From assembly GCA_023376005.1 (NCBI GenBank), contig CM042138.1:94342656-94406655 (forward strand): a stretch of DNA of 64,000 nucleotides, given 5' to 3'. Both the position numbers and the translations under genes were made by a program. Of the stretch, positions 54,480 to 64,000 are shown piece after piece. This DNA is from Doryteuthis pealeii (lineage: Eukaryota; Mollusca; Cephalopoda; Myopsida; Loliginidae). How positions within the stretch are numbered: position 1 is the stretch's first letter; each line of letters opens with the position of its first letter. Below the pieces are notes generated by a model. That model did not search any database. It saw only the letters and a list, made by a program, of their open reading frames with translations, and was not told the origin of the DNA.

Positions 54480-55530
54480 CAAATCTTGTTTTTTCATAGA
54501 CAAAGTATGTCAGAAACATTCCAGGACTGGTATCACAAAATATCTATTTCAAATCAATAAGTTATCCCCTTCAAAATAATCCCCCTGGTGTCTAATGCAC
54601 TTTTCCATCCTTCTCTGCCATGCTTGCATGCACTCCTGGTAGGATTCTTCCGGGATTCTCTTTAGCTTCATCGTCACAGCCTTTTTGATGTCATGCACAT
54701 CCTCAAAACAGGTTCCCTTGATGACCCCCTTGAGTTTGGGGAAGAGGAAAAATCACATGGAGCCAGGTCGGGTGAGTAGGGAGATTGCTCCAGCACAGTG
54801 ATGTTTTACTGGGCCAGTAACCCTCGGATACTCCAGGCAGTGTGGGCAGGTGCATTGTCATGATGAAGCACATTTGTCCTGCCACATCTTTCGCCTCTGC
54901 TTGCACACTGAATGAAGCAAATGCCACAGTATCTCTTTGTAAACATGCTGGTTGATCGTCTAGCCCTGTGGTAAGAATTGCAATGGATGATGCTCCTCAC
55001 ATCGAAGAATGCAATCAACCTGGAACTTTTCAGACATACCTCATACTGTGGTACCTTGACTTACAAGTGCCCCAACTTATTTTTTTCTAAGTTACAAACT
55101 GTTACTCAGTCGATTTATTGTCTTGAGAGCTAAAATTTGAGGTACAAGCAACCTTCAGATATGCTTATGTTAATAAGTTCACTAAAAACATTTAAGTTCA
55201 TCACGCCAAAGAAAAATATTATTTATAAAAAATAAACATCAAAAACATATTACAGTATATAATTCCTTACATTCTATTTTATTATGTTTTTGTACAATAC
55301 AATGCTGTTTTTCTTATTTAATACAATGTAACAAAAAAATAGGGTATTCTTTCGGTGGGGAGGCTTGAACTGATTAATGGCAGTTCAGTTTATTTCAATG
55401 GGAAAAATTGATTTGAAAAAAGGAAATTGAGTTGCAAGTGGAATAAATTAAACTTGTAAGTCAAGTTATTAGATTAAGAAATACCAATTTTTTCTGAAAT
55501 ACCAATTTTTCTGAAACACCTTGTATACTG
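54480..55530 (-). mobile_element. Mos1-type mariner relic, split by MITE T
   Basis: On the reverse strand: FFDVRSIIHC, HHDNAPAHTAWSI, then SPYSPDLAPCDF, i.e. the second and third catalytic aspartates of a DD34D mariner with the usual D-N-A-P-A-H-T box. Ends: CAAGGTGTTTCAG on the right and a decayed counterpart near 54500. The N-terminal half is missing; MITE T lies at 55043-55472. Confidence 0.75.
55043..55472. mobile_element. MITE family T, uninterrupted copy
   Basis: GGTACCTTGACTTACAAGT at the left and ACTTGTAAGTCAAG at the right. Body identical in order to the split copy at 2542-4001. Confidence 0.7.
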
Positions 55531-55847
55531 TATTTAATTAAATTTTGCCCTTTTTAATGTTTGTATAATGTGAGAAAATCTCACAATTTAGACTGATGAA
55601 GAATAATTTTAATTTATCTAAATAAAATGCTATGCAATTTTTATGCATTCCTATATTTTCTTTTTTTCTTATTTTTTCTTCCCCTCTGATTTGTCTTTGA
55701 TTTCATGTTCTACTTTCATTTTCCTCTTACATCGTCTCAATTTGGAAATGCCATTTCCTATTCTTTATGGGAAACTGAATCAATTCTGCTGAACTTTTCA
55801 ATAAGTAGAACATAGATACTTTCATTCCTTTTCATTTCCTTTCTTCT

Positions 55848-55950
55848 TCTTCTTCTTCTTCTTCTTCTTGGTGTTGTTCTTGTTCTTATTCTTGTTCTTC
55901 TCAACCTTTTTCTTCTTCTTCTTTCATTCTTCTCCTTCTTCTTCTTCTCA
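55848..55950. repeat. TTC/CTT-rich simple repeat
   Basis: CTT trinucleotide run with interruptions. Confidence 0.85.
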
Positions 55951-56235
55951 CAGATGCTCTACCATTTGCACCAAAACTTTTTCTCATTCATTATTTGACG
56001 ACTTATTTTAACACTTTAACTGTGAAACTGGAGCAGAATTTCTACAATTCAAATTCCAACTTACTCTCTCACTCTCCTTCTCTCTGAAAAAGAACCCATG
56101 AGCCTAGAAATAAATAAATAACCTCTTTGTGACTATATGACTCTGTATGTTGTTCCTTCGAGCTAATGACGACTACCACTACTAACGACTACTATTACAA
56201 CCCGACAGGTCCTATGCAACAATAAGATTAGAGAC

Positions 56236-56360
56236 ACATGCACAGATAGAGCCACACTCACACACACACATGCACAAATAAAGGAACACTCACACATACA
56301 GGCACATACACACACACACGCACACACATATACACACACACACATATACACACACAAAAA
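56236..56360. repeat. CA-rich simple repeat
   Basis: Imperfect (CA)n with ATACA variants. Confidence 0.85.
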
Positions 56361-56648
56361 GGAAGCACGTGATGTAATGGTTAAAGTCTTGGGAAATGGA
56401 CCTGTCGCCCCGAGTTCAAATCCTAGACGTGGTAATTGCATTTCACTTAGCGCTAATACTCTTGGGAAAGGTATGAATCCTACTTTCCCTCCAGCTATGG
56501 GAAAATAGTAGGGCATACTGGGCTCTTTAACCATGGTTAGGCAACCGGTCTAGGAGAAGGAGAACTCTGAATTCAAACCTGATAAACTCTGCTTAAGAAA
56601 TTGACATTGTGTTGCATCCTGCTTGTGCGGGGGGGGGGGGGAGTAAAT
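56361..56648 (+). repeat. S2 tRNA-derived SINE
   Basis: Head GCACGTGATGTAATGGTTAA, B box GAGTTCAAATCCTAG, tail TTGTGTTGCATCCTGC, then a G run of ten or more. Confidence 0.8.
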
Positions 56649-57087
56649 ATATATACACACACAAAAAGGTACTCACACACTCAAAGGCACTCACACATAC
56701 ATATATACACACACATCAATCCCGTTCCGAGGTTAAAAAAAGTTCTACACCTATCTCGTTTTACACCTCCACTATAATATTAAGATATAAAAAGACCGAT
56801 TATTGTTTTGTTACGTACCAACAATAATTTTCTTTGACTATGAAATGATGCATAAGTAAACCAGTCAACAAGAAATTGGAGTCGATATGGGATTATAAGT
56901 AGAGACAAGATCGTAATTAGTATTCACAAGATTTGCTAAAATTGTACTGACCGAGAAAATCAGTCTCATTTTGTTCACTTATCTTTTCTTTTCTTTTTTT
57001 CATTTCATTTTTGCTTGTCAATGTATAAAAAAGAAACTCTGAAAATCATCTCATCTTGCAACTTCTTTACAATGCATTTGCCAGATA

Positions 57088-57090
<3 letters not shown>

Positions 57091-57140
<50 letters not shown>
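57091..57140. repeat. (CT)n microsatellite
   Basis: About 50 bases of CT directly before the possible last MORN1 exon. Confidence 0.95.
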
Positions 57141-57143
<3 letters not shown>

Positions 57144-57144
57144 G

Positions 57145-57203
57145 TTGTGAGAGATTCTCAGAAGGGAAATCCTTTTCAGCTAGAGTTACCAACCATTATG
57201 TAG
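57145..57203 (+). CDS. MORN1: Possible terminal exon of MORN1
   Basis: After a long CT run ending in GCAG, a frame in the phase required by exon f gives FVRDSQKGNPFQLELPTIM and then TAG. MORN1 has a C-terminal segment of the form M-I-R-D-V-T-x-P-P-F-x-x-x-L-P-P, so R-D, P-F and L-P could align. The CT microsatellite would serve as polypyrimidine tract. The similarity is short and could be chance; the vertebrate protein also continues further. No other candidate exon was found between 53123 and 64000. Confidence 0.4.
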
Positions 57204-57234
57204 ATTCGGAGGAGTTGGGAACTGAATAAAAGTA

Positions 57235-57575
57235 GAGAGAGAGAGAGTGATAGAGAGTGAGTGATAGAGAGAGAGATGAATAGAGAGAGAAAAAAAGAGA
57301 GAAAGAGGGAGAGAATGAGTTGAAAACGGAATAAAGACAGAGAGGATCAGAGATAGATGGATAGAGAGAGAGAGAGATAGACAGAGAGAGAGAAAGGGGA
57401 GAGAGGAGGATAGAATGAGTTGAAAACTGAATAAAGACAGAGAGGATGAGAGAGAGACAGAGATGTATAGAGTGTGAGAGAAAGGAGAGAGAGAAAGGGG
57501 TAGAAAATGAGTTTGCGTTAATGTGTTTCTATAGGGGACATCTCTAAAGAAGAAAGAGAAAGAGAGATGAGACTT
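57235..57575. repeat. GA-rich minisatellite
   Basis: GAGAGA runs with two longer direct units containing GAATGAGTTGAAAAC and ATAAAGACAGAGAGGAT. Confidence 0.8.
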
Positions 57576-58129
57576 TAATTTATACAATTCAAAGCGTTTT
57601 AAAACATTGTATTATTAGAGGAGTTATATAAAGTCAAATTGAGTCGCTTCTAAAAGATATTTTCCTTTTCCATTCAAAGAATTTTCATTAGTGATTGATT
57701 TCTTTCGGTTATTGATAAATTTTATAAAATATTCACAAACAACTCAAAATATTTCTTTATGTTTAATTAGACTTGGATTTTTCAAACATGTTTTATATTT
57801 TTCTGTTTCTTGTTTTTTTACTGGATATCATTTTTTTTTCTTGTTATTATAGGTTTGGCCTAAAACTTATTTTGGCTACATTTTATATAACTTGAAGAAA
57901 CTCTTTTGAATAAAATGACAAAGAAAATAAAGATGAAAAACATGAGGAATATTACTGCCAAGAGAAAAGGTTATTCATGCTTCTGTTTCTCTATTTCTGT
58001 GACAGCATTTACTATGAGTCAGATGAGCCGGCTCCATTCAATGAATTAACCTGTGTTGAATTCATAAAAGGAGTAACAAGGGAATAAGAAATTTACAAGC
58101 AGTCCCCAAACCCTGCATGTATATCCACA

Positions 58130-58530
58130 CACACAGTAACAAGTATGCCAAAAGATGTTGATTCCTGACAATGATGGAGACAACCTTTGGATTTTCACCA
58201 GAGCTCCTTTGGAAAGGTTGTGGTACTAATACCACTGGGTTCCAGACGTGTACATCTTAAGTGACTTTACCAGAAACTTAAGTTCCCGATGGCATGGCCC
58301 TTACACAAGTTTACACAGCCCTGCTGCAATGAGGAGGGATTGGACTTTAGAATTAATGTGCGAGATGGCCATTGACTAAAGAGCTCCCATCACCCTTTCA
58401 CGGGTCTTTCTTTTATTCTGCAGTGTGTCTAGCCACCTTCCTCACCAGACAAAATCTGTGTGGTTACCAGTTTAGATAATCCAACTATGAAACAGGTAAT
58501 ATCGGGTTACATAGTTCCAGGCTCGGATTG
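58130..58530 (+). repeat. R2 dispersed repeat
   Basis: AGATGTTGATTCCTGACAAT to GGGTTACATAGTTCCAG in the standard order. Confidence 0.65.
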
Positions 58531-59160
58531 GTCTGGCTTCAGCATGTTTTGGTAGGCAATCTCACTGAGTGTTCATGAACAGAGATCTCACTATCAATAC
58601 TGGGTGAATTTTAAATCAGAGGACAGATCAAGACCATCTGAACAACTGCATTGTTAAGATTGTCTAGAATACTCAGAAGATTTCTGAAAACCTGAGTAGA
58701 CTTGTTGTCACTCAGAGTCCAGTAAAAACCATCCATTAATGCTGATGGGAAAAACTTACACGAAGTGAAAGGATGATAGTAATAATGATAATAATTGGGA
58801 TTGTTGTATTATTTTTCTTACAATTATGATTGGAGAATTTATTATTTATTAACCACAATAAATTCAAATCCTATCATATTATCTATCATTAGTTCGGTTG
58901 TGGACTAGCCTAGCTTACCTTTCATAGAAAGTGAATGCGCTGGTCCAGGACTATTTATACACTGCTGTTTTAGAACATCGGAGTGATTACTGAGACTGCA
59001 AAGATTACGGAACCATTATGCAAGCCATTTACCACAATGTTTTAGCACTCTGTTGCAAGTTACTCTATGTCTGGCACAAACTGTAGTTGAATGTATCAGT
59101 ATACTGAATACTGTATGATCAAATATACAACAGTTTCACTATCAATTTATTTTTATTTTT
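58531..59160. other. No gene recognised
   Basis: Unremarkable AT-rich sequence. Confidence 0.4.
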
Positions 59161-59164
59161 TTAA

Positions 59165-59265
59165 ATTGAAACAGATCACTAAGTAGGACTGGGCCTATTC
59201 TAGTAGTGACCACCCCAAGCAAAGATGTCCTACGACTCTAACCAGTACACCACCGCACTCCCACA
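59165..59265 (-). repeat. S2 SINE fragment
   Basis: Reverse tail module TAGTAGTGACCACCCCAAGC followed by part of the inverse head. Confidence 0.55.
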
Positions 59266-59488
59266 ATTAAAAAATTCAGAATCATTTCCTGATATTGTCT
59301 TGAACTTTAATTAGATGAAACATCGTCAACCATTATTTAATTTATGACTCATGTTTTTTTCATCTTAATTTCAGTTGCTTTTTATTACATTGAGTTAGAC
59401 TGTCAATTTATAATTATACAAAATTGTAATATGGTCAATTCAACCAGAATTGACACTTATATACTTCTATTACATTGAATATAATGTA

Positions 59489-59805
59489 AAAAAATATATA
59501 AATAAATAATAATAAATAAATAATAATAATAATCAAATAATAAATAATAATAAATAAAAAATAAATATAAATAAATAATAATAAATAAATAATAATAAAT
59601 AACTCAAATAATAAATAATAATAGATAAAAAATAAATATAAATAAATAATAATAAATAAATAATAAATAACTCAAATAATAAATAATAATAAATAAAAAA
59701 TACATATAAATAAATAATAATAAATAAATAATAAATAACTCAAATAATAAATAATAATAAATAAAAAATAGATATAAATAAATAATAATAAATAAATAAT
59801 ATAAT
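59489..59805. repeat. AAT-rich higher-order minisatellite
   Basis: About four units of roughly 70-75 bases made of AAT/AAAT, each with AACTCAAATAATAAATAATA. Confidence 0.85.
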
Positions 59806-60501
59806 GTAAAAATATAATGTAAAAATCAGCCATTATGTGGCATTTTATTACATTGAGTTTGACTGTCAATTTATAATCTCTGACCAATTAGTAAGAATAG
59901 TTTAAATCATGAATAAATAATAAGTTTTTGTCTGAGAATTTTTTTTCTTTTCTTCTTTATTTATGATTCACATTGTTTATTAATGATCATCAATTGACAC
60001 TATTGAGGAATGTCAATAAAAAGCAAAATTGAAATTAACAAAAATACTAGCAAAAAAATTATGGGGTGGCAAGAGGTTTTGTGTTTTAAGTTAAAAAGAT
60101 GGCTTGTTATTCTTGGTGCATGTTCCAAGGGTTTTGCTTTTAACCCCATCTTATTTGGTGGTTGCACTGAAAAGGAAGTAATTCAAGGAAAGAAAAAGAT
60201 AGAGACAAAGACAAAAGGTAGTTTTAAGATTTAGGCTTTATTCACCAGTGATGACCACCATGTGGCAAGGTAATATCTCCCTGGCCAGTAGTAGTGACTA
60301 GACACAATTAAGGCCTAAACTCGAATGACCAAGAGATTCTCTTGGGGGTCAGAAGTGGTTCTTTTTCCCACACATGCTCGAAGGGTTCTTCCGGTGAAGG
60401 CTCATGGAAGTTTGTTATTTTTTAAAAATCTTTTTTTTATTTTAATCCCCACAAATTATTCATTTTTTCCCTTAATATTTGTTAATCTGCAATTATATCT
60501 A

Positions 60502-61924
60502 CTAGCAAAAAAAAGCGCTCTCTTGGTACGAGCATTTAAGTTTTAGGATAATTAGATATTATATTCCATTAGAAAGACTATTGAAATTAAATATAAACAC
60601 AAAAAAGATTACACTTATTTTTACTTTATTCTTATTGATTTCAATATAAAATTATGCATAGGATTTCTTTTATTATGTTTCAGATTAAAACAATAATATT
60701 AGAAATCAATAACACTAAGTAATAATGTGTTAAACATGGTTTTGTTAAAACCAGTATGCAAATTATGCACACTATATATGATGTAAACATTTACACATCA
60801 CAGGATTTTAAGCACATTAATAATATGGGCTGTTTTGAGGCAAATCTATCTCAGCTAGACCTTAATAGAGACATTGTTAATAAATAAGATGTTAATTAAG
60901 ATTAAATAATGATTAATTAATAACTATTCAGAATATAATGTAAATGATTAAGGGAAGTGTTGTTGTATACCATCTTAATATATGTATACCCGTGGCTGTA
61001 TACATCTTATCTCATAGTTTTTCTTATCTTGTCTGTAGCTTCTTCTTTGCTTCTTCTGAACTGTCTTTTTATTCAGGATCTGTCTGTCTTCTTAAGATTC
61101 TGAGCTGGCTAAGATGTCCTGTGCTGTTAGTTTGTTTTCACTTAACAACACAAGACATTTCTTTGGTGAATTAACATGTATTTTATTTGAGTCGGAAACC
61201 AGATCTCACAACCACGCAAAGAGAATCTGGCTAATCGAAGGAGCAGCGCCAGAGAGAGAGAAAGAGAGTATGTATTCGAATTATTAATTATCTTGCTGTT
61301 CTCAGATGAAAATATCAAATTGCTAACAATGTGTGTTACATACCCTCTCTCAATCGGTGTATACCCATGGGTGTATACACCTCATCTTATACTGTATTAA
61401 TCTTTTCTGTATCACTTCTTAGCTTGGTCTTCTAACTTGTACTTCTAATTTGCATTGCTTGATCTGGTTCTGAGTAGTTCTGTATTTCTGACTGTCTTCT
61501 TAACTGTTTCTGGGTTGGTTCTTCTTCTTAAAATTCTGAGCTGGCTGAAATGTCCTGTGCTATTAGTTTGTTCTTAGTTAACAACACAAGACATTTCTTT
61601 GGCGAATTCACATGTTTATTAAGCTTTGAGAATCTAGCCAACTGCTATTGCATCTTCATTCTTTGATGGCTAGCTAGAAATTAACTAGAACTAAACTATC
61701 TCTCCCAGACTTGCATTGGCAAACAGGAAGAGGAGGGCACACAAAAGGTTAAGAGACATTATTCACAAATCCCTGTATTGTTAAATGTTTGATTTGAAAT
61801 CAAATTCATTACACTAACCATGCATAATTGATAGGGTACCCATCAATTATGCAACATTGTGACATTGGTGGTGACATAGTTTTTGTTACAGACAGATGGG
61901 CACAGAATCTCCATTATAATAAGA
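60502..61924 (-). mobile_element. Helitron H1, interrupted
   Basis: Reverse-strand 3' end with CTAG at 60502-60505 and a GCTC/GAGC stem nearby; 5' end TCTTATTATAATGG at 61924. The body is split by about 900 bases holding two direct repeats (60957-61185 and 61330-61617). Confidence 0.6.
60957..61617 (+). repeat. Pair of direct repeats, possibly LTR-like
   Basis: Both units carry GTATACCC-TGG-TGTATAC, TTCTGAGCTGGCT, ATGTCCTGTGCT and AACAACACAAGACATTTCTT. The 145 bases between have no recognisable protein. An LTR-type origin is possible but unproved. Confidence 0.5.
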
Positions 61925-62409
61925 CTTGTTAGAAAGAGTTCTCTGGGCTCCCTCTTCCTCATCTCCAGTTTCATCTCAGGTGTTGAACATCTCCTTTTCC
62001 ATCTTTGTTGTTCTTATAAAATCATGAACATGGAGACTAATTTCATTTTTTTTTTTATTTATACATCTTTATTGTTTGATCCAAAACTTTAACACATGCC
62101 TGGAGAAGAATTTAGAGGATACCATTATGTATCCAGCCCGAGGGCTGTCTTGTCAAAATCTCCTAACTTTCCCATAGATTGGCCCATCATGTGACTATCT
62201 CAACTAATGAGGGAATTCCGCCACTGGTCAGTTCATGGTTCAACGCCTGCCTGTCATACTCTATGAATCTTACTGTATTTTTCCATGGTTTTAACACTAA
62301 CCGTTGAATTTAAATTCTTTTACACTACATGACAAAATGAAAAGGCTACCCCATTCATTATGTAACAACAAAACTGGGTTATTTAGCTTTACTCAGGCAA
62401 CCAGTCTAA

Positions 62410-62662
62410 AGGGCCAGTTTAGCTCAGTCTTTAGAGCATCCAACTAGGAACCACAAGGGTTCTGGTTCAATACTAGCTCTCACCAATTCAGCATATGAGT
62501 AGCACAGGGATCTATGCAGTAAAGTGAGGAGCTGGTGGTTGTTGTGGCACTCCACCTCAGACACTGAAACAATCTGCTTGGTCTAGCACTAGAGAAAAGA
62601 GGATAGACTTCCTCACTGACTGTCTGATATTGACTTTGGGCCACCCCGACAACTTTACTTTA
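62410..62662 (+). repeat. S1 tRNA-derived SINE, followed by an S2 tail
   Basis: S1 head GTTTAGCTCAGTCTTTAGAG to 62660; an S2 3' module (AGGCAACCAGTCTATGAAAA) follows to about 62775. Confidence 0.75.
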
Positions 62663-62789
62663 GGCAACCAGTCTATGAAAAGGAAAACTCTGAATTCAAA
62701 CCAGCTTTTGCTCTTCTTAAAAATTGACCTTGTGCCACATCCTACCGTGGGGTTAGGGAAATAAATACATAGGTAGGAGCAAGAGGTAT

Positions 62790-64000
62790 ATTTATTTCAA
62801 CCTGTATTGTCTCACTGTTTATTCTAGAATTTCTTTTTTGCTTTTTAATTTGAAGTCAAATATTTCTCTTTGTTCTTTATATATCTATAATGAATCTTTT
62901 GGCATTGAAGTTATAAGAACTATACAATATTGGTATATAACCAACACTTACAGAATCAATTTTGATAAACAAAGGAATCAGATTGCTTACAGTACTTAAG
63001 TAGTCACCCAATTAAGTATCCATAGTCTCATCACTGCTTAACTTTGGTGATCTAGCAGGAACTGTATTTTCAGTGTGACTTGACCATAATCTGGTGACGT
63101 GGTTGGTTGGTTGGTTGGTTTGTTTAATGGCATATCAACACGTTTTGGGTTATTTAATGCAGAATCAAGTCATTTTGATAAACTGTTATGATTTTTGTGG
63201 CCATTTTTAGGCTGCACTTTAGAGAGCACTTTACTGTGGGGATCCCTTGTGTTCCTTAGTGTTAGGTAGAATCCTTTGGTTGTTCCTTAGTGAAGCATCC
63301 TTTATTGTTCCTCGGTGTAAGGCAGAAGCGTTTGGTAGAGCAGAATCCTTGGTTGCAGATCTGTTTGCCCCTGTCGAATGTGTTCAAATGAACAGCTTTC
63401 AAGATTGGCGATTAAATAGTTAACTAACCACGTATTCAAGTGTATTGATTGGCTTGCTTTTATCCAAAATGGTTTCTAATCAAAATCTATGAGTTTAAGT
63501 GGTGGACTTTAGCACACCTTATATATCAAAATATTCCAACATAAACAAAGAGCTTAGGTTGCTTAAAATACCTACTTTTGGTTAAGTGGTCACCCAATTA
63601 ACCATTAAACAGGCCCACTGCTGCTTAACTTTGGTATTTGGTAACTGAAAAAGAAATGTTATTGAAATTCATTGAAAAAGGAAATATAGAAAAATGATCA
63701 GATTTTATTTTTAGATTATACTTTAAAAACGATGCAAAATTGAATTAGGCATTTTGTATTTGCCTAGAATGTATAATTTAACTTCAAGCTCAAATTCCCA
63801 AAGTAATCTTCTTTCTTTCTTTTTTTTTTTAATTTAGATGGAGTTTGCCGTAGAGAATAATTGAGTGGTAGTTTGCTATTTTTACTTCTCAAAATAATAC
63901 AAAACCAAAGAACAATGAAGGCAGTTAATGAAGGTTCTCTTATGATAAATAGCCAAAGTCTAGAAGCCATATTTCTCTTAAATAAGGTTTTTGTCAACCT
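62790..64000. other. No gene recognised; LINE-like tail at 63100-63165
   Basis: GTTGGTTGGTTGGTTTGTTT and ATGGCATATCAACACG resemble R1/LINE tails. Short imperfect repeats of GTTCCTTAGTG at 63245-63320. Otherwise AT-rich. Confidence 0.45.

Larger units (their letters stand above)
11526..57203 (+). other. MORN1: MORN1-like gene, 3' portion of the transcription unit
   Basis: Six exons with consensus GT/AG borders encode consecutive parts of one protein in the order known for vertebrate MORN1: MORN repeats, then a non-repeat domain. Intron phases agree between exons 2/3, 3/4, 4/5 and 5/6, which is strong evidence of one gene. MORN1 proteins belong to a family of MORN-repeat scaffold proteins; the exact cellular role is not settled and is not shown here. 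Upstream exons carrying the first MORN repeats are not recognisable between 1 and 11525. The introns are filled with transposable elements. The 3' limit at 57203 depends on a tentative last exon; without it the supported span ends at 53122. Confidence 0.85.

Noticed and set aside
57186..57587. Ser/Leu-rich reverse-strand frame of 133 codons
   Set aside because: Translation of a GA/CT-rich repeat; no gene signal.

Overview
The window looks like AT-rich, intron-rich animal DNA. There is no sign of bacterial, phage or viral gene organisation: no operons, no long intact open reading frames, and almost every long frame is broken transposon sequence or microsatellite translation. I infer an invertebrate, most likely a mollusc and perhaps a cephalopod. 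The basis is the mixture of tRNA-headed SINEs, mariner elements, Helitrons, Penelope-like and other non-LTR fragments, TTAGGG-type repeats, and one conserved flagellate/ciliate-animal gene. The species call is inference only.

One host gene is supported: a MORN1 orthologue on the + strand. Six exons (11526-11734, 15363-15451, 20243-20330, 34249-34459, 36258-36374, 53031-53122) follow the order of the vertebrate MORN1 protein. They encode a run of 23-residue MORN repeats, then the post-repeat domain. A seventh, terminal exon at 57145-57203 is possible. The 5' exons were not found and probably lie left of the window. Exon 2 and exon 5 contain single-base gaps in homopolymers; the MORN repeat spacing shows exactly where bases are missing. 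This means either long-read consensus errors or a decaying gene.

Everything else is intronic or intergenic repeat. 0-9 kb: a full mariner (341-1860) split by a telomere-repeat-bearing foldback element, a three-layer nested insertion (2542-4001), LINE remains and a Helitron. 9.8-13.3 kb: SINEs plus two families of tRNA-headed elements that carry what read as type I hammerhead self-cleaving ribozymes; this is the most notable content of the window. 15.8-18.9 kb: a LINE with an RNase H domain, interrupted by another insertion. 20-36 kb: many copies of a roughly 600-base repeat in both orientations, Helitron ends, foldback hairpins and mariner MITEs. 36-52 kb: SINEs, satellites, LINE and Penelope-like (GIY-YIG) fragments and an internally deleted mariner. 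53-64 kb: a Mos1-type mariner relic, simple repeats, SINEs, and direct repeats lodged in a Helitron.

The hammerhead elements sit inside or beside the MORN1 transcription unit, and two are in the sense orientation of its first visible intron. If they cleave, they would act on the MORN1 primary transcript as well as on their own RNAs.
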